DNA of 22,755 nt, taken from the NCBI GenBank assembly GCA_016748015.1, contig JAAOMT010000082.1, positions 195,559 to 218,313 of the forward strand, given 5' to 3'. The stretch is from Geosiphon pyriformis. Lineage: Eukaryota > Glomeromycota > Glomeromycetes > Archaeosporales > Geosiphonaceae. Below are positions 1 through 10,500 of this stretch, piece after piece. Below the pieces are notes generated by a model. That model searched no databases. It was not told where the DNA came from and worked only from the letters and a program-made list of their open reading frames with translations. Position 1 is the first letter of the stretch, and each line of letters opens with the position of its first letter. The translations under genes and the position numbers were made by a program.

Positions 1-459
1 GTCCTCGTCGTGTGGGTAGTGCTGTAGTCTTTTTAACGCTCTGTTGAACGCTGCTTCGAACGGCGTTCCTCCTCTTACCCAGTCACAGATGAGGATCGTG
101 TATTGGCAAGTTGCGTCACACATTCCTCCTCTGCCTGGTAAGTCGTTCCAGTCGCACCCTCTTGGTAACGGTTCTCCACAAGCGAGGCACGGTTCCTCGT
201 CCCATTTTCCGTGTCTTTCTGGGTAACCGTATTTTTCTTTGTTACAACGGTTACAATAGTAGTGGGTGAGATTTCTTGGGTCTTTGTCTGGTGCGCTGCA
301 CGCAGTCATAGACGAGAGTTTCTTCTTGCAAACTGAGCATTCTAGCTTTGGTCTGTGTCGCTGGTGGTTTCTTCGTGAACTTACCTGGTTCCATTCAGAT
401 CTTTCTTCACTAGTCCACGTTGGTATGGCTGGTAGTCCTGTTCTTTGGTCATCAGCTCA
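1..459 (-). pseudogene. Cys-rich zinc-binding-like domain downstream of the protease (partial)
   Basis: The protease register continues past TGA 457-459 and stays open for 152 codons to the window edge. From about 330 downward it is Cys-rich: a CSVC pair, CNRC, PCLACGE, a GGMCDATC stretch and further single Cys, with aromatic and basic residues between. The spacing suggests a treble-clef or multi-zinc module. It ends near the edge in a basic helix-like segment (FNRALKRLQHYPHDED). I do not recognise it as a standard Pfam domain; it occupies the place between protease and reverse transcriptase. It may recur in other glomeromycete Ty3 elements (memory only). Its GC content is visibly higher than the surrounding spacer, consistent with coding sequence. 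Confidence 0.65.
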
Positions 460-978
460 AGAGAGCTGATAGGTTTCGATGGCTGGTAGTGCTGGATTTT
501 CCTCAAATTCGAAGGTAGGTCTTTGGTTGGTGCTGAGTTTTTGGAAGTGGCCACAGGTGGCTGGAATTTTGGCCTGGTGGCCATTATAATTGATCAGAAG
601 CTCTTGGGTGGTCCAGTCTAGGGTGGCATTGGCTTTTGTTAGCCAGTCATTCCCTACTAACACTTGATATTGTGTAGTGTCTATTACTAATACTTTTGTA
701 GGTATTACTATGCTGTTAATTTTGAAAAGGAATGAGTCGATTTCGCCATGAGGCAGCTTTGTACTTTTATTGGCTGTTATGATTTGGGATGTTATGGCAC
801 AATCAACTTTGAAACCCAGTTAGTTTACTAGTTGAAGCATTACGATGCTTCCAGCAGATCCACTGTCTAAGATAAGTTTGATTGGAGTATTGTTTACAGT
901 GGCTTCCATATACATAGCAGTGATTGGGCGTTTTTTGTCCAATGCTGCTCCACTGAACATAGTCTTATTTTCCTCTAA
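460..978 (-). pseudogene. Retropepsin-like aspartic protease domain of the Ty3-like element (decayed)
   Basis: This would cleave the Gag-Pol polyprotein. The register starts in the overlap with the end of gag and is -1 relative to it. The active-site motif reads ILDSGSAGSIV with the DSG triplet at about 850-870. A C-terminal VLVGNDWL motif near 640-665 matches the position of the second conserved retropepsin segment. A TAA at 820-822 cuts the domain shortly after the active site, and the register ends at TGA 457-459. Without that stop the length (about 110-130 residues) is normal for a retropepsin. The change of register from gag could be a mutation or a programmed frameshift; the sequence does not decide. 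Confidence 0.8.
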
Positions 979-3080
979 TTCAAAGGAAAAATAGCTGCGA
1001 GGCTGCTATCTTCGGTGGCAACTGCTGGTGGTATTGTCTGGCTTAATTTGGAGAAATTCTTGGTTCTGTTTATGTTTTTACTGTTATTGTTTCCGATAAT
1101 CAGGTTTTCTGGTATATTAAGATAAGTTTGTTGATAATTTTGGTAGTTTGGATTGGTTTGCTGATTGGTTCCGGCATGGTTTGGATTCCTCTGGACCAAC
1201 ACATTCTGGTTCCACATGGGCTGATTTTGGGTCTCGGGACGCCAATTCAGGTTGGCTATCATGGGCTGTTGCTGGTAAGCTCCTTGATTTTGATACGTGG
1301 TGGGATATTGGCATGGTATTGGCATGTACTGGTTTCTGGGCATTTGGGGTGGCGCATAGTAATTATTTTCACATGCTTCCTACATCATTCACATTCGACA
1401 TTGACTAATTAAATGTCCTACGCGTTTGCAAAAATGGCAGGCGCGCATTTCTGTTCTGAATTCCTGGCGCAACGAGCGATTATTTCGACTGTCACTGACT
1501 TCCTGGCTGCATCTTTGGGGTGGTTGGTATGTATTTTTTCTCGGATCTGGGATGAGGTAACTTCCTATTTTTTTAGAAAGTTCCTCTCCTAATCGCGTTA
1601 CTCTTTTCTCTAATGTTTCTGTCTTATTTTCTTCCATTACCATGTTAACCATTTGACTATGGTTAGCTTCTTTCTTAGCTGATTCAAGAGCTCTGGCGAG
1701 TGTAATGGCTTCTGGTAAGGAATTAAGGTGGGCAGGGCGTACTCTTCCTAAAATGCTGCTTTTTAATTCTCTAATAAACTGATTTAAAACCTGAGGATCA
1801 GTGTAGTATTCTTGTTCAATCGCTTCAATCTGATGGCAAATTCGATTGAATTGAGCAAGGTATTGGGTGACAGTTTTACCAGTATTTTGCTTGATAGTAT
1901 TGAATTTGTTCTGTAGTTAGATTATAGCGTTTGGGTCACTAAAATACTCCAGGAGTGCATTTTTAAATTCAGCGAAGCTCGTGGGTTTTGCTTTCAGGCT
2001 TTGATATCACGAGTCGGCTGTGCCTTTCAGGAAGAAAGGTAATGTTTGAATTGCTCTTTGGTCATTCCAGTTATTTGCCTGGATGGCTTTTTGTGCTTCT
2101 CTGAGCCATGTGTGCACGTCTGTTTCTTCTTCCTCTCCTGAGAAATCTGTTAGTCTTGCAATGTATGGTGTGGTCATTTCATTGCCATTTTCTGCTGGTG
2201 GGTTTATTGGTCTAAGAGGAGGTGGGATGATATTTCCTTGAACGTTCCTAAAGGTGGCTTCCCTTATATCCAGTTCTTCCTCTTGATCACGAGTTTCTTG
2301 GTTTTTGGACTGGCTGCTTGTTCTAGTGACTGGTCTTGTGATTGTTTTTTTGCTGGTCTCTTTTTCGGATTCCGATTCAGACTCCTCTTTATGGTTTTCA
2401 AACTCTGTTCTAAATTTTGGCTGAAAAAGAGGGTTTTGGAATAGTAATGAATATCCTCCTGTAATTAGTATGTCTCCCCAGTTACATTGTTTAATTTTAT
2501 CAGTATAACTAGAAGTTCTTGGCATTTGTGGAGTTGATGTTGATAATGATGCAGCTCCTAATGGAATTTGTATCTTATTTTCTGGTGAAAAATGGTATGA
2601 TTTATCTTCTGGTGAATAAATATGTTGTTTTTTTATTGATTGAGTGACAGTTTTCTTTGGCGTTTGAGCTGGTGTTCCTAGTTTTTGCTGGTTACTTTCC
2701 TGATTAGTTTCTAAATTTTCTTTGGTTTTGTTGGCGCGTTCCCTAGTGTTTCCTGTGGATATTGGAAAATTTTTGTTGGCGTATTGCTCAATTTCTCGAT
2801 GGATTTTGACAATGGTTGCGGCTATTACTGCTACTTCTTTTGTAGTGTATTGTGATAATTCTCTATACAATCCAAGTTTTGTGTCATGTGGTTATTTTTT
2901 TTTTCTTATATGATAATTTATTCTGGCGTTGATATAATAAGTGAGAGCAGATTCTGCTGGACAACACCCTTCTAGTAATCCAAAATCACTTTGATTTTGT
3001 GTGTAAATAGCACGGCAGAATTCAAGAACAGTAAGATTAGGGGTTTTTGTTGCCACTTTTGTCTCTTCCTTTTTAGCAAT
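975..3080 (-). pseudogene. gag: Gag polyprotein of the Ty3-like element (decayed)
   Basis: Gag forms the capsid/nucleocapsid that packages element RNA. One register runs about 700 codons from an ATT codon at 3078-3080 (probably a former ATG: the next codons read Ala-Lys-Lys-Glu) to TAG at 975-977. It is interrupted by TAA 2892-2894, TGA 2007-2009, TAA 1917-1919, TGA 1389-1391 and TAG 1380-1382, with no frameshift needed. A retrotransposon-gag-like block (DVHTWLREAQKAIQANNW, then LPFFLKGTADS, stop, YQSL) spans about 1850-2130; the stop at 2007 sits where a Trp is normal. A CCHC zinc knuckle, CHFCKRVGHLISQC, lies at 1398-1439. A Gln/Asn/Pro-rich tail follows. Coding capacity and family are clear; function is lost. 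Confidence 0.85.
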
Positions 3081-3127
3081 GAATTATTGCTAATTATTAT
3101 TTCCTTTTTTGATTTTCTTTCCTTATA

Positions 3128-3137
3128 GGGTTCACCA
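3128..3137 (-). other. Candidate tRNA primer-binding site
   Basis: On the minus strand TGGTGAACCC begins two bases after the inner LTR end (TAACA, TT, TGG). A PBS starting with TGG, complementary to the CCA 3' end of a tRNA, is expected exactly here. The priming tRNA was not identified. Confidence 0.55.
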
Positions 3138-3139
3138 AA

Positions 3140-3483
3140 TGTTATGGGCTGGTTTTCTTGTTATATTTAATTGCTGATATCCCATTTTAATTGCAATCAG
3201 TCTTTTGTGAGTTCCTCAATTCTATTTGTGTGATAATATCACTGTTACACTGAAGGCTTTCTTTTTACTGTTGCAATGTAAGTTATTCTTCAATTCTTGA
3301 TTGTTGTGTGTGTTTATGTACTCCTTCTCAGAGGCTGAACTGAAATCTACCCACTGTTTGGGGTCTTCTCTGAGGCTATTCTTGCAATTGCCTGATGTGT
3401 TTCTCTAATCTAGAAACACAGAATGTTAATGGTCTTTAGTGCTTTTCTAATTCTTACAATAAAGCTTTTATCAATTAGTAACA
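3140..3483 (-). repeat. Candidate 5' LTR of the Ty3-like element
   Basis: The 344-bp interval is bounded by TGTTA and TAACA, the short inverted ends typical of LTRs, with a PBS-like site directly inside it and gag starting 59 bp further on. It carries a perfect 9-bp inverted repeat with a 7-base loop at 3396-3420 (arms TGTGTTTCT and AGAAACACA), which could form an RNA hairpin in the R/U5 region. The second LTR lies outside the window, so the outer boundary (3483) is inferred only from the terminal motif. Confidence 0.55.
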
Positions 3484-3977
3484 ACGTGAATAATCTTGAT
3501 CAAGGATTATTCTTCCAAGGGATTCAGTTGATGAATGATAGTTTCATTCAATAAATAATACAAGTTTCTTAATATTTTGGGTTGTGATAGTTCAGTTTTA
3601 AATATTCTTTTTCATTTCTTTTTGATTTTAAAGGTTTCTTGGGATATTTAATTTGAAAGTATGATTTAAAGTAGAGTTTGTTGGATAAAATTGGATCTAT
3701 TGCTTGATAAGTTATGATTTTTATTACTTGATTGATTATTTCCCAATATTAAAATTACTGTATATATACATGGTTGTAGTTCTACAAGAAAACACATTGT
3801 AATACTTTCTTTTTGATATTTCAACCTGGTGTTTGCTGCTATCACCAGTTGGTGTTGGCTGCTATTGTGAATTGGTACTTGCCACTATCACGAGATGGTG
3901 TTTGCTACTATGTTAATCATTACCTTTTTAAGATTATTACTGTGCTATATTATGATTGAATAGTTTGTATTATTTTT
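3484..3977. other. AT-rich spacer
   Basis: No coding signal is seen on either strand. It separates the outer end of the minus-strand LTR from the plus-strand integrase remnant and contains one structured element, the 23-bp tandem repeat at 3827-3918. Confidence 0.6.
3827..3918. repeat. 23-bp tandem repeat, four imperfect units
   Basis: Four units start at 3827, 3850, 3873 and 3896, each opening with TGGT and carrying a TTGSYRCTAT core (for example TGGTGTTTGCTGCTATCACC in the first unit). Spacing is exactly 23 bp, with base substitutions but no indels between units. The unit length is not a multiple of three, and no ORF runs through it. Confidence 0.85.
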
Positions 3978-5111
3978 ATGATTCTTTTTGCTAAATTCTT
4001 AAACCATAACAACACTGATCTATTAGTTGGAAACTTCGAAAAAACAAAAACAATTCAGAAAACTTTAACTTACTATTATTGGCCTACCTTGAAAAAAGAC
4101 ATTGCTGAATACATCAAAATCTGTAACATCTGCCAAAGAAGAAATAAACCCAATTGCAAAAAAGATATCCATCCAATCTCTGTTGGTCAACCATTTGACA
4201 GAATTAACATAGATGTTGTTGGACTTTTGACAATAACTCCTAATGGCAACAGATACATTATCACAGCTACTGATTATCTTATAAAGTGGGTAAAAACAAA
4301 AGCCACTTCAGACCAAACAGCAGTCTCAATAGCCAATTTCATTTATAAAAATATTATCTGCTGTTATGGCTGCTTCAAAGAACTTTTATCTGATAAAGGA
4401 AGAGCTTTTTTCAGTACACTGGTTGAAAAACTTTGTAGAAAAATGAGAATACATCATAAACTTTCCTCCCCTTATCACTCTCAAACAAATGGCCTAGTAG
4501 AACATTTTAATAGAACACTATGTGAAACTCTAGCCAAAACCAGTAAAGAAACAAACTTATGGGACAAAGTGCTGCCTTCAGTTTTGTTTGTTTATAAAAC
4601 TGTGAATTATAACATAACAAGTTATGAACTTTTTTATTTGCTCTATAAATGTATGGCAACACTACCAATAGAAATTGATATTAAGACAATACCATTTAAA
4701 AAGATCACAATAGGAAATTACAAAAACATTTTACAAAGAAGACTTAATACTATTCTTGGTTTCTTGATAGAAGCATAAATAATTGCTTTTGAAAAGATAA
4801 AACAGTCTCAAGAAAAGCTTAAAAAGAAGAAAACCTATAAAACACTTTTTTTAAATGTTGGTAATTTGGTATTGGAATACCATTTAAATAGAGACAATGT
4901 CTATAGTAATAAATTCTCTAGCTGATGGAAAAAACTCTTTATAGTCAACAAAGTTTTGAACAATAGTTCTTATATTCTTCAAGATCAATCCAGAACAATT
5001 TTCAATGATCATTTTGTTCATGGTACACGACTCAAGAAATATTATAAACGACCTAATTGGTTGCCTGTTGTGATAATACTGACCCAAATAATCAGCAAAA
5101 ATCAAGTATAA
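3978..5111 (+). pseudogene. Ty3/gypsy integrase, 3' pol fragment (decayed)
   Basis: Integrase joins element cDNA to chromosomal DNA. The open part (3978-4778) begins in the N-terminal zinc domain: CNICQRRNKP supplies the Cys pair, but the usual GHF has become GNF, so one zinc His looks lost. The catalytic core keeps all three acidic residues: Asp in INIDVVGLL, Asp in LLSDKGRAFF, and Glu in YHSQTNGLVEHFNRTL. After TAA 4776-4778 the same register continues through the C-terminal domain (GNLVLEY; LFIVNKVLNNSSYILQDQ; VHGTRLKKYY), with one more stop (TGA 4923-4925), to TAA 5109-5111. No RT or RNase H precedes it, so this is a 5'-truncated element, opposite in orientation to the gag element on its left. 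Confidence 0.88.
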
Positions 5112-5152
5112 ATAAATATATTATTCCCAAAACAGAGATATCTTCAATCAAC

Positions 5153-5809
5153 ATGAACAATTATTTTCTGGATCAAAACATTCAAAACGTCTTCTATACT
5201 CTCCATAAGTATTGGATCAAAAACTATCTAAATGCTACTCTGACTATTGGAAAACAGACCACCATAACTGATAACAATGGAATACATACTATTATTAGAC
5301 CAAAAAAAACTACTACCAGAAGAGAAAGAATTGGTAGCAAAATAGATAAATACCTATTGGAAAGTATAACAGCAGCTATACTCCTACCTTCCAGCACTAT
5401 TGAAAAAACAATCCAAGAAATCTTGTCTATAAACAAAAATTTGTCATATGGAAAACAATTAGAACTCTATGGTTGTCTTGAAAAAATCATAGAAAACATG
5501 AAACTCTTGAAGAAAACAACTTCAGAAATACAGACAGAAATTTTGGGCATTATATAATTAGATATTTCAAAAGTTTTAACTATTACTAAAAGAGCCAAAA
5601 CTCTAATACAAAGATTTGGTCTCTTGAATACAAAACTTATTTTGCTTCAAGTACTATATACCTTATCCACAAAAGATTTTAACAAACTAGTTAACTTTGA
5701 GTTAGATAAATCCCTTCAAATAGATTACACCATGAATAGCTTGATTTCGCTGGAGCTCAATCTCTTTGAAGAGGATAATGTTACAGTTAAAATTTATACT
5801 TCTTATTAA
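5153..5809 (+). pseudogene. Unrecognised ORF downstream of integrase (one internal stop)
   Basis: A register in a different frame from the integrase opens before 5111 and has its first ATG at 5153. It runs 134 codons to TAA 5555-5557 and continues in the same register to TAA 5807-5809, about 218 codons in all. The product is Lys/Ile/Thr-rich with no Cys cluster, signal peptide or membrane segment. Its central part is basic (RPKKTTTRRERIGSKIDKY), followed by amphipathic helices around ELYGCLEKIIENMKLLKK. Its position between integrase and a candidate 3' LTR is where some Ty3 elements carry an additional or env-position ORF, but nothing here resembles an envelope protein. It could instead be an unrelated gene. 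Function unknown. Confidence 0.5.
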
Positions 5810-5871
5810 TTATCACATGTATTAGCCACAGATGTTACATAATTAGTCATTCTATTTTTAGATAGTAATCA

Positions 5872-5932
5872 TTAACCTGATTATTGACCTAGTTGTTAAC
5901 CTGATTATTGACCACTTTTGATAGCTATATAA
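5872..5932 (+). promoter_or_regulatory. Promoter-like block: 18-bp direct repeats plus TATA box (possible LTR U3)
   Basis: The 18-mer TTAACCTGATTATTGACC occurs at 5872-5889 and again, identical, at 5896-5913 (period 24). A TATATAA box follows at 5926-5932. Enhancer-like repeats upstream of a TATA box, just after the last ORF of a retroelement, fit a U3 region. A TGTTA at 5833 could be the LTR start, but no convincing end or polypurine tract is seen. Confidence 0.45.
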
Positions 5933-7560
5933 GCAATGAATCTTTTAGCTATAGAAAAACATATAAGAATCAAAAAAAATAAAAAATAAAATAACAACTT
6001 CATTTCAATCCTTCTCTTTTTGCTAATTTTCCTTTCCCTATCTTCAAGTATCTAAACATTTTAAAGATAAAAGATTACTTATTGGTTATTTTCTACTTTT
6101 TTCCTGAAACATGTAATTATAGTATTTGAAGATTATTGAATAAAATGTGACTAAAAAGTACATCTAATACCTGATATTGAATTCTAAGAGCACTGACATA
6201 AGGCATAGAATTATACCAGTGTGTAATCATTTGTTGACAGTACAGACTATCTCTTTACCTTCAGATTCCCTGGTTATCTTTTGAAAAGTATAGCGACTGA
6301 GATATTTTATGAAACTAATCTCACATATTGAATCTATATTCATTCAATTTGCTCTTTGAAGTTAAATTCTCTTTGATTCCTTTCATCACCCTACAATTCT
6401 GTTTTCCTTTGCTATTTATTAGCTTGTTACTCCAACTTGTAATAATAGATTAAAATATGTAATAGATTTATTAAGTTTTTTGGAAACATTTACTTAAACA
6501 AAACAAACAAAATAATAATTAATTTTGGTCTTTCAAACAGTTATAAAGTATTGAACAGGCTTGATTATGTGAAATTTTTTTCTCACTTCTTTGAAAAATT
6601 TTCTATAACTCTCTGTTATATAAACTCAAAAAACATGAACATTTGTATAATTACAAGATTGATTCAAAATATATAATAAAATTTAGCAAGATAGAAATTC
6701 AAGCTGGCATAACTATTTATCTTGCTGTTAAAATATTTGTAAATAATACTATTTGAATAAACTATAATTAAACTGCTATATAATACATTTTAGACATAAC
6801 CAGTAAATTTTTTACAATTAATAACATTTTTATAAACAATAAAAAAACTGTCACTATTCCTATTAATTAAAGAGTTAATAATGTTTTCTTAAGTATTAGC
6901 AGCTTATTTATTACAATGGCCAAAAAGAACAAATTACATTATTATTTGGACATATTTTTATTAATGAAAGAAATATCAAAGCCTAGTTTGATCAAAGCAC
7001 AATTGAATATATAATTCTTTTCAAACATAATATTACAGAAAGCTATTTCTAATAAACAATTTTGTTATATGGTTTCCTTGGTTTTATAGTTTATTATTAA
7101 TTATAAAATGCAATTTAATTTTATTTTTAAGAGTATTTGCACCAAATAGGACACAATAATTAAAAAAAGTCTGAAGCTTAAGTTAAGTTTTTCACATGAT
7201 TTTTTTACAGATGCTTTGTTGTATTTATCTTTTTATGGAGTAAAAACTTTTGGCCAAGTTTAAGCCAAAAACAAAATTTCTTTCATTATAAGTTTCATAA
7301 ACACTCTGGGTGTTCTAAGATAGCTTTTTATCTATTAGTGTTTGGATTTGCAAATTTTAAGTTGGTTACTAATGCATTTATTGTGTTATTCTATTACAGT
7401 TAAAAAGATTTTAAATTTCGTAGATCAATTCTGGAATAATCCACAAAAAATTCTTGTAATCTAATTGGTGTTTAGTATTATTAGCATAGAAAATTTGATA
7501 ATACTTTATTGATCAAATACTTCAAATAAAAATCAAAACTAACAGTAAAAACATACTTTT
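5933..7560. other. AT-rich spacer without recognisable genes
   Basis: About 1.6 kb of AT-rich sequence dense in stops in all frames. I see no RNA gene or repeat array. A short inverted repeat (TTTTGGC/GCCAAAA) lies near 7249-7271. The downstream part may hide the beginning of the decayed gene that becomes readable near 7560. Confidence 0.5.
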
Positions 7561-10500
7561 ATAAACACAAAGTTTCAAAATTCATAAGGATCCACACAAT
7601 TTTACATAGTAGTTTTTTATTAAATTGGATTTAAAATTACATCTTGCTTTATAATAAATGCCAAAAACTTATCCTGTTTATTTGAATTTCTTATCAATAA
7701 ATATGATGAAAGTCAATTAGTAAAATGTGAGACCAAAAAAAATCAAAAATGGTAACATATATCAGCTAGTGTTGCAACAGAAAGAATAATGAAAATAACT
7801 AAGTATTTTTCTAGATTAACTATATTATTTAACTCTTTAAACAATTACTTTTTATGTGAAAGACATTATAATCAGATTGTTGTTAAAAAGTTTTTTATTA
7901 AACAAATTATTAAATCAAATGATTCAACTTTTTTAGATTTAGAAAATACAGAAAAAAAAAACCAAGACTTTCTAATAATAACAAGTTGTTAGAATTAGAA
8001 AAAACTTTTTCTGATTTTGGAGTTCAAGTATTTTTGCCAGATCTAATATATAAAGTTTATATACAATAAATACAAGAGCTAAAAGATATCAATCAGCAAT
8101 TATTATCTAAGATTATGACATTAAAAAAGCAATTAAGTAAAGCATTTAATAATCAACAAAGTTGTATTAAATTTATAACAGAAATTGCCAAAAAAGAACG
8201 AAGTAATTTGTATAATAATATAATAAATTTGAAAAAAAATCATGAATATTTTAGTCTAAATAGTTTTTTAGAGTATTGTTCTTTAATATGGCTTGCAAAA
8301 CAAAATCCAGTTATTGTAAGATTTATTGAAACTCTTACTCATAATAAAAATGAATATTAAAATAAAAGAAAAAAGCTTTTTAAGTGTATTGTAGCAGTTG
8401 ATACTATATACAGATCAAAACACTTAAAATATATTTCCACTATTAATTTAGCCACTTTAGCAATCAAATATTTAGTAACAAGATTAAAAATAATCATTGA
8501 TATTAATAATCATATTATAAGTTTCAGTTATTATAAAAAGTTTACTAACTGATTAGAAAGTTTGGCTATAGAACAGTCAAAGCTTCCCAAAGAATTTTTA
8601 TTTTTAGCCTTTGACAATAAACAAAAAGATCAAAAAAATTACTTAGATTATAAATATAATACAGTTATATTTAATATTATTACAAGTTTTGTTACTTTTA
8701 ATTATGATCAAATTAATGATATTCAAAATATAGATCCTTGATTGTATTCTGAACTTTCTGAAAAAAAATATGAGAAATTATTTTTTTTAACTTCAGGTAT
8801 AATAAATGAAATTTATAAAGAACTTACTAATTATCTTACTATTATTTTAGAAGAGCTTTGTACAGAGAAAAGTCAAGAAACAAATGTGATTGATAAATTA
8901 GTACAACATCAAAGCCAAATTGGTTCTCTAAAAAAATGCCCAGCTTGTCAATTGTCTAATATTGAAAATAAGAAGTGAGTTTGTCCTATATGCCATAACA
9001 AATTACCAATAATTACCAAAATAAATTAATTAAATGAATTAGCTGACATTGCCAAAAAACCTATTTCTTATTCTTATACATTTGAAAATACACAATTGTA
9101 TCTGAAAATTGAGATTTATATGCTGCAATTATATGTTTTTAATTCAATAACCATAAACCCAAACTCAATTGCCAATATTTGAAAGATTTTTAAGCATATT
9201 AAAAAACTATTTGGCATTAAAAATAGTAGCCACAGATGGATTGTAGTAACATATAATGAAATACTTTATCATCATGCACAAACAATCAAAAAAAACTTTT
9301 CTTGGCTTATATTGGTTCTAAGTGCTCTTTATGAAAAGATAAATATGCTAAAAGCATTTGTTAAGCTGAATTGAAATATTAATATAAAATACTTTGCATA
9401 ATATTAGGGATATCGAAATAAAAATTAACAGCAATTTTTTTAAAAATGTCCTGATTATCATAAGTCATGGGATTTGATATGTAATATATATAGGCATGCA
9501 ATAATTTCCAAATTAATGTGGCCATATGTTGTTTCTAAGGAAAATTCATCTGTTAAAGGTTACTTAGAATAGGCCCAAAATAAAACAGATCCCATGTTTA
9601 GGTTAAAATATAAACAAGTTTTTTTTTATTTATAAGCAATTATTAACTTTCATATTGAAGTTTGTTTTAATAGGTTTTTATTAAGACTTGTAGTTAGATA
9701 AATATTTGCACTAATTTGGTCTGCTCAGTATTATTCTATTTACCAATTAATTGAAATTGCTAATAAAAAACAATGACTATGATTAAAGTCTAAAGTTTGC
9801 AAGCTGATTTAAGAAAAAATTGTAATTTCTTAATCTAAACTTTCAAATCAACATCAAAACCATAATACAATACTTGAAAAAATTAAAAAAATGCTCAAAT
9901 TGTTAATTTTTTTTACACTTTTACAACAACATTAGGAAATTGCAATACATAACTGTATTAAATTTAAGAAATTGTATACTAACTTCTTTAATGTTATCAA
10001 ATATTCTAAAAATGAAATATACAGGTCTTATATACATCCTAGCTTTATTGTTGAATCAAATTGATTTCAAGTTTAGATAAAAAAGACACAGTTTGTAAAT
10101 CCAAATGTCTCTAATTATGTTTTTTATAATATTGACCATAAATAAATATTAAGCAAAAAAATAAAAAAATTCAGTAAAATTACACAGATAAAAAAAATAG
10201 ACTTTTTTAAAACAAGACAAATTAAAAAAACATTATTAGGTACTTGGAAACCAATTCCAGTAACAAATAAAAAAGCAGATCATCAAAAAATATAAATTTG
10301 TTAATAAAATCACAACTATTATCTATTATTAACTCTTTAATACCTTTTTTAAGTGATTATGTTTTCAAAACTTATCAAATTAATTATGTGACAGCCTAAT
10401 AAATATTTTTCAAAAAGTTAGAAATATATTGTATTGTGTATAGTTTTGTTTACATTGAATTAGGCGTATTATTATTTATAATTAGAACTGTGATTAGTTA

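Larger units (their letters stand above)
1..3483 (-). mobile_element. Ty3/gypsy-like LTR retrotransposon, 5' portion, truncated by window edge
   Basis: Reading on the minus strand the order is candidate LTR, primer-binding site, gag with zinc knuckle, aspartic protease and a Cys-rich domain, which is the usual 5' order of an LTR retrotransposon. Reverse transcriptase, RNase H, integrase and the second LTR would lie beyond position 1. The copy is dead as read: the gag start is ATT instead of ATG, and gag plus protease carry at least seven in-frame stops. The Ty3/gypsy assignment rests on the gag/protease style and on resemblance from memory to glomeromycete elements; no RT is present in the window to prove the superfamily. 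Confidence 0.8.

Noticed and set aside
1128-1412. Plus-strand ORFs opposite gag (hydrophobic, membrane-like translation)
   Set aside because: They are the complement of the Gln/Asn/Pro-rich gag tail, which gives artificial Leu/Trp/Gly-rich translations.
7980-10295. TGA read as Trp (alternative genetic code, e.g. mitochondrial plasmid)
   Set aside because: Many TGA codons fall where Trp fits, but the same registers also contain TAA and TAG stops, and the LINE and gag show TAG and TAA breaks too. Pseudogene decay explains all of them.
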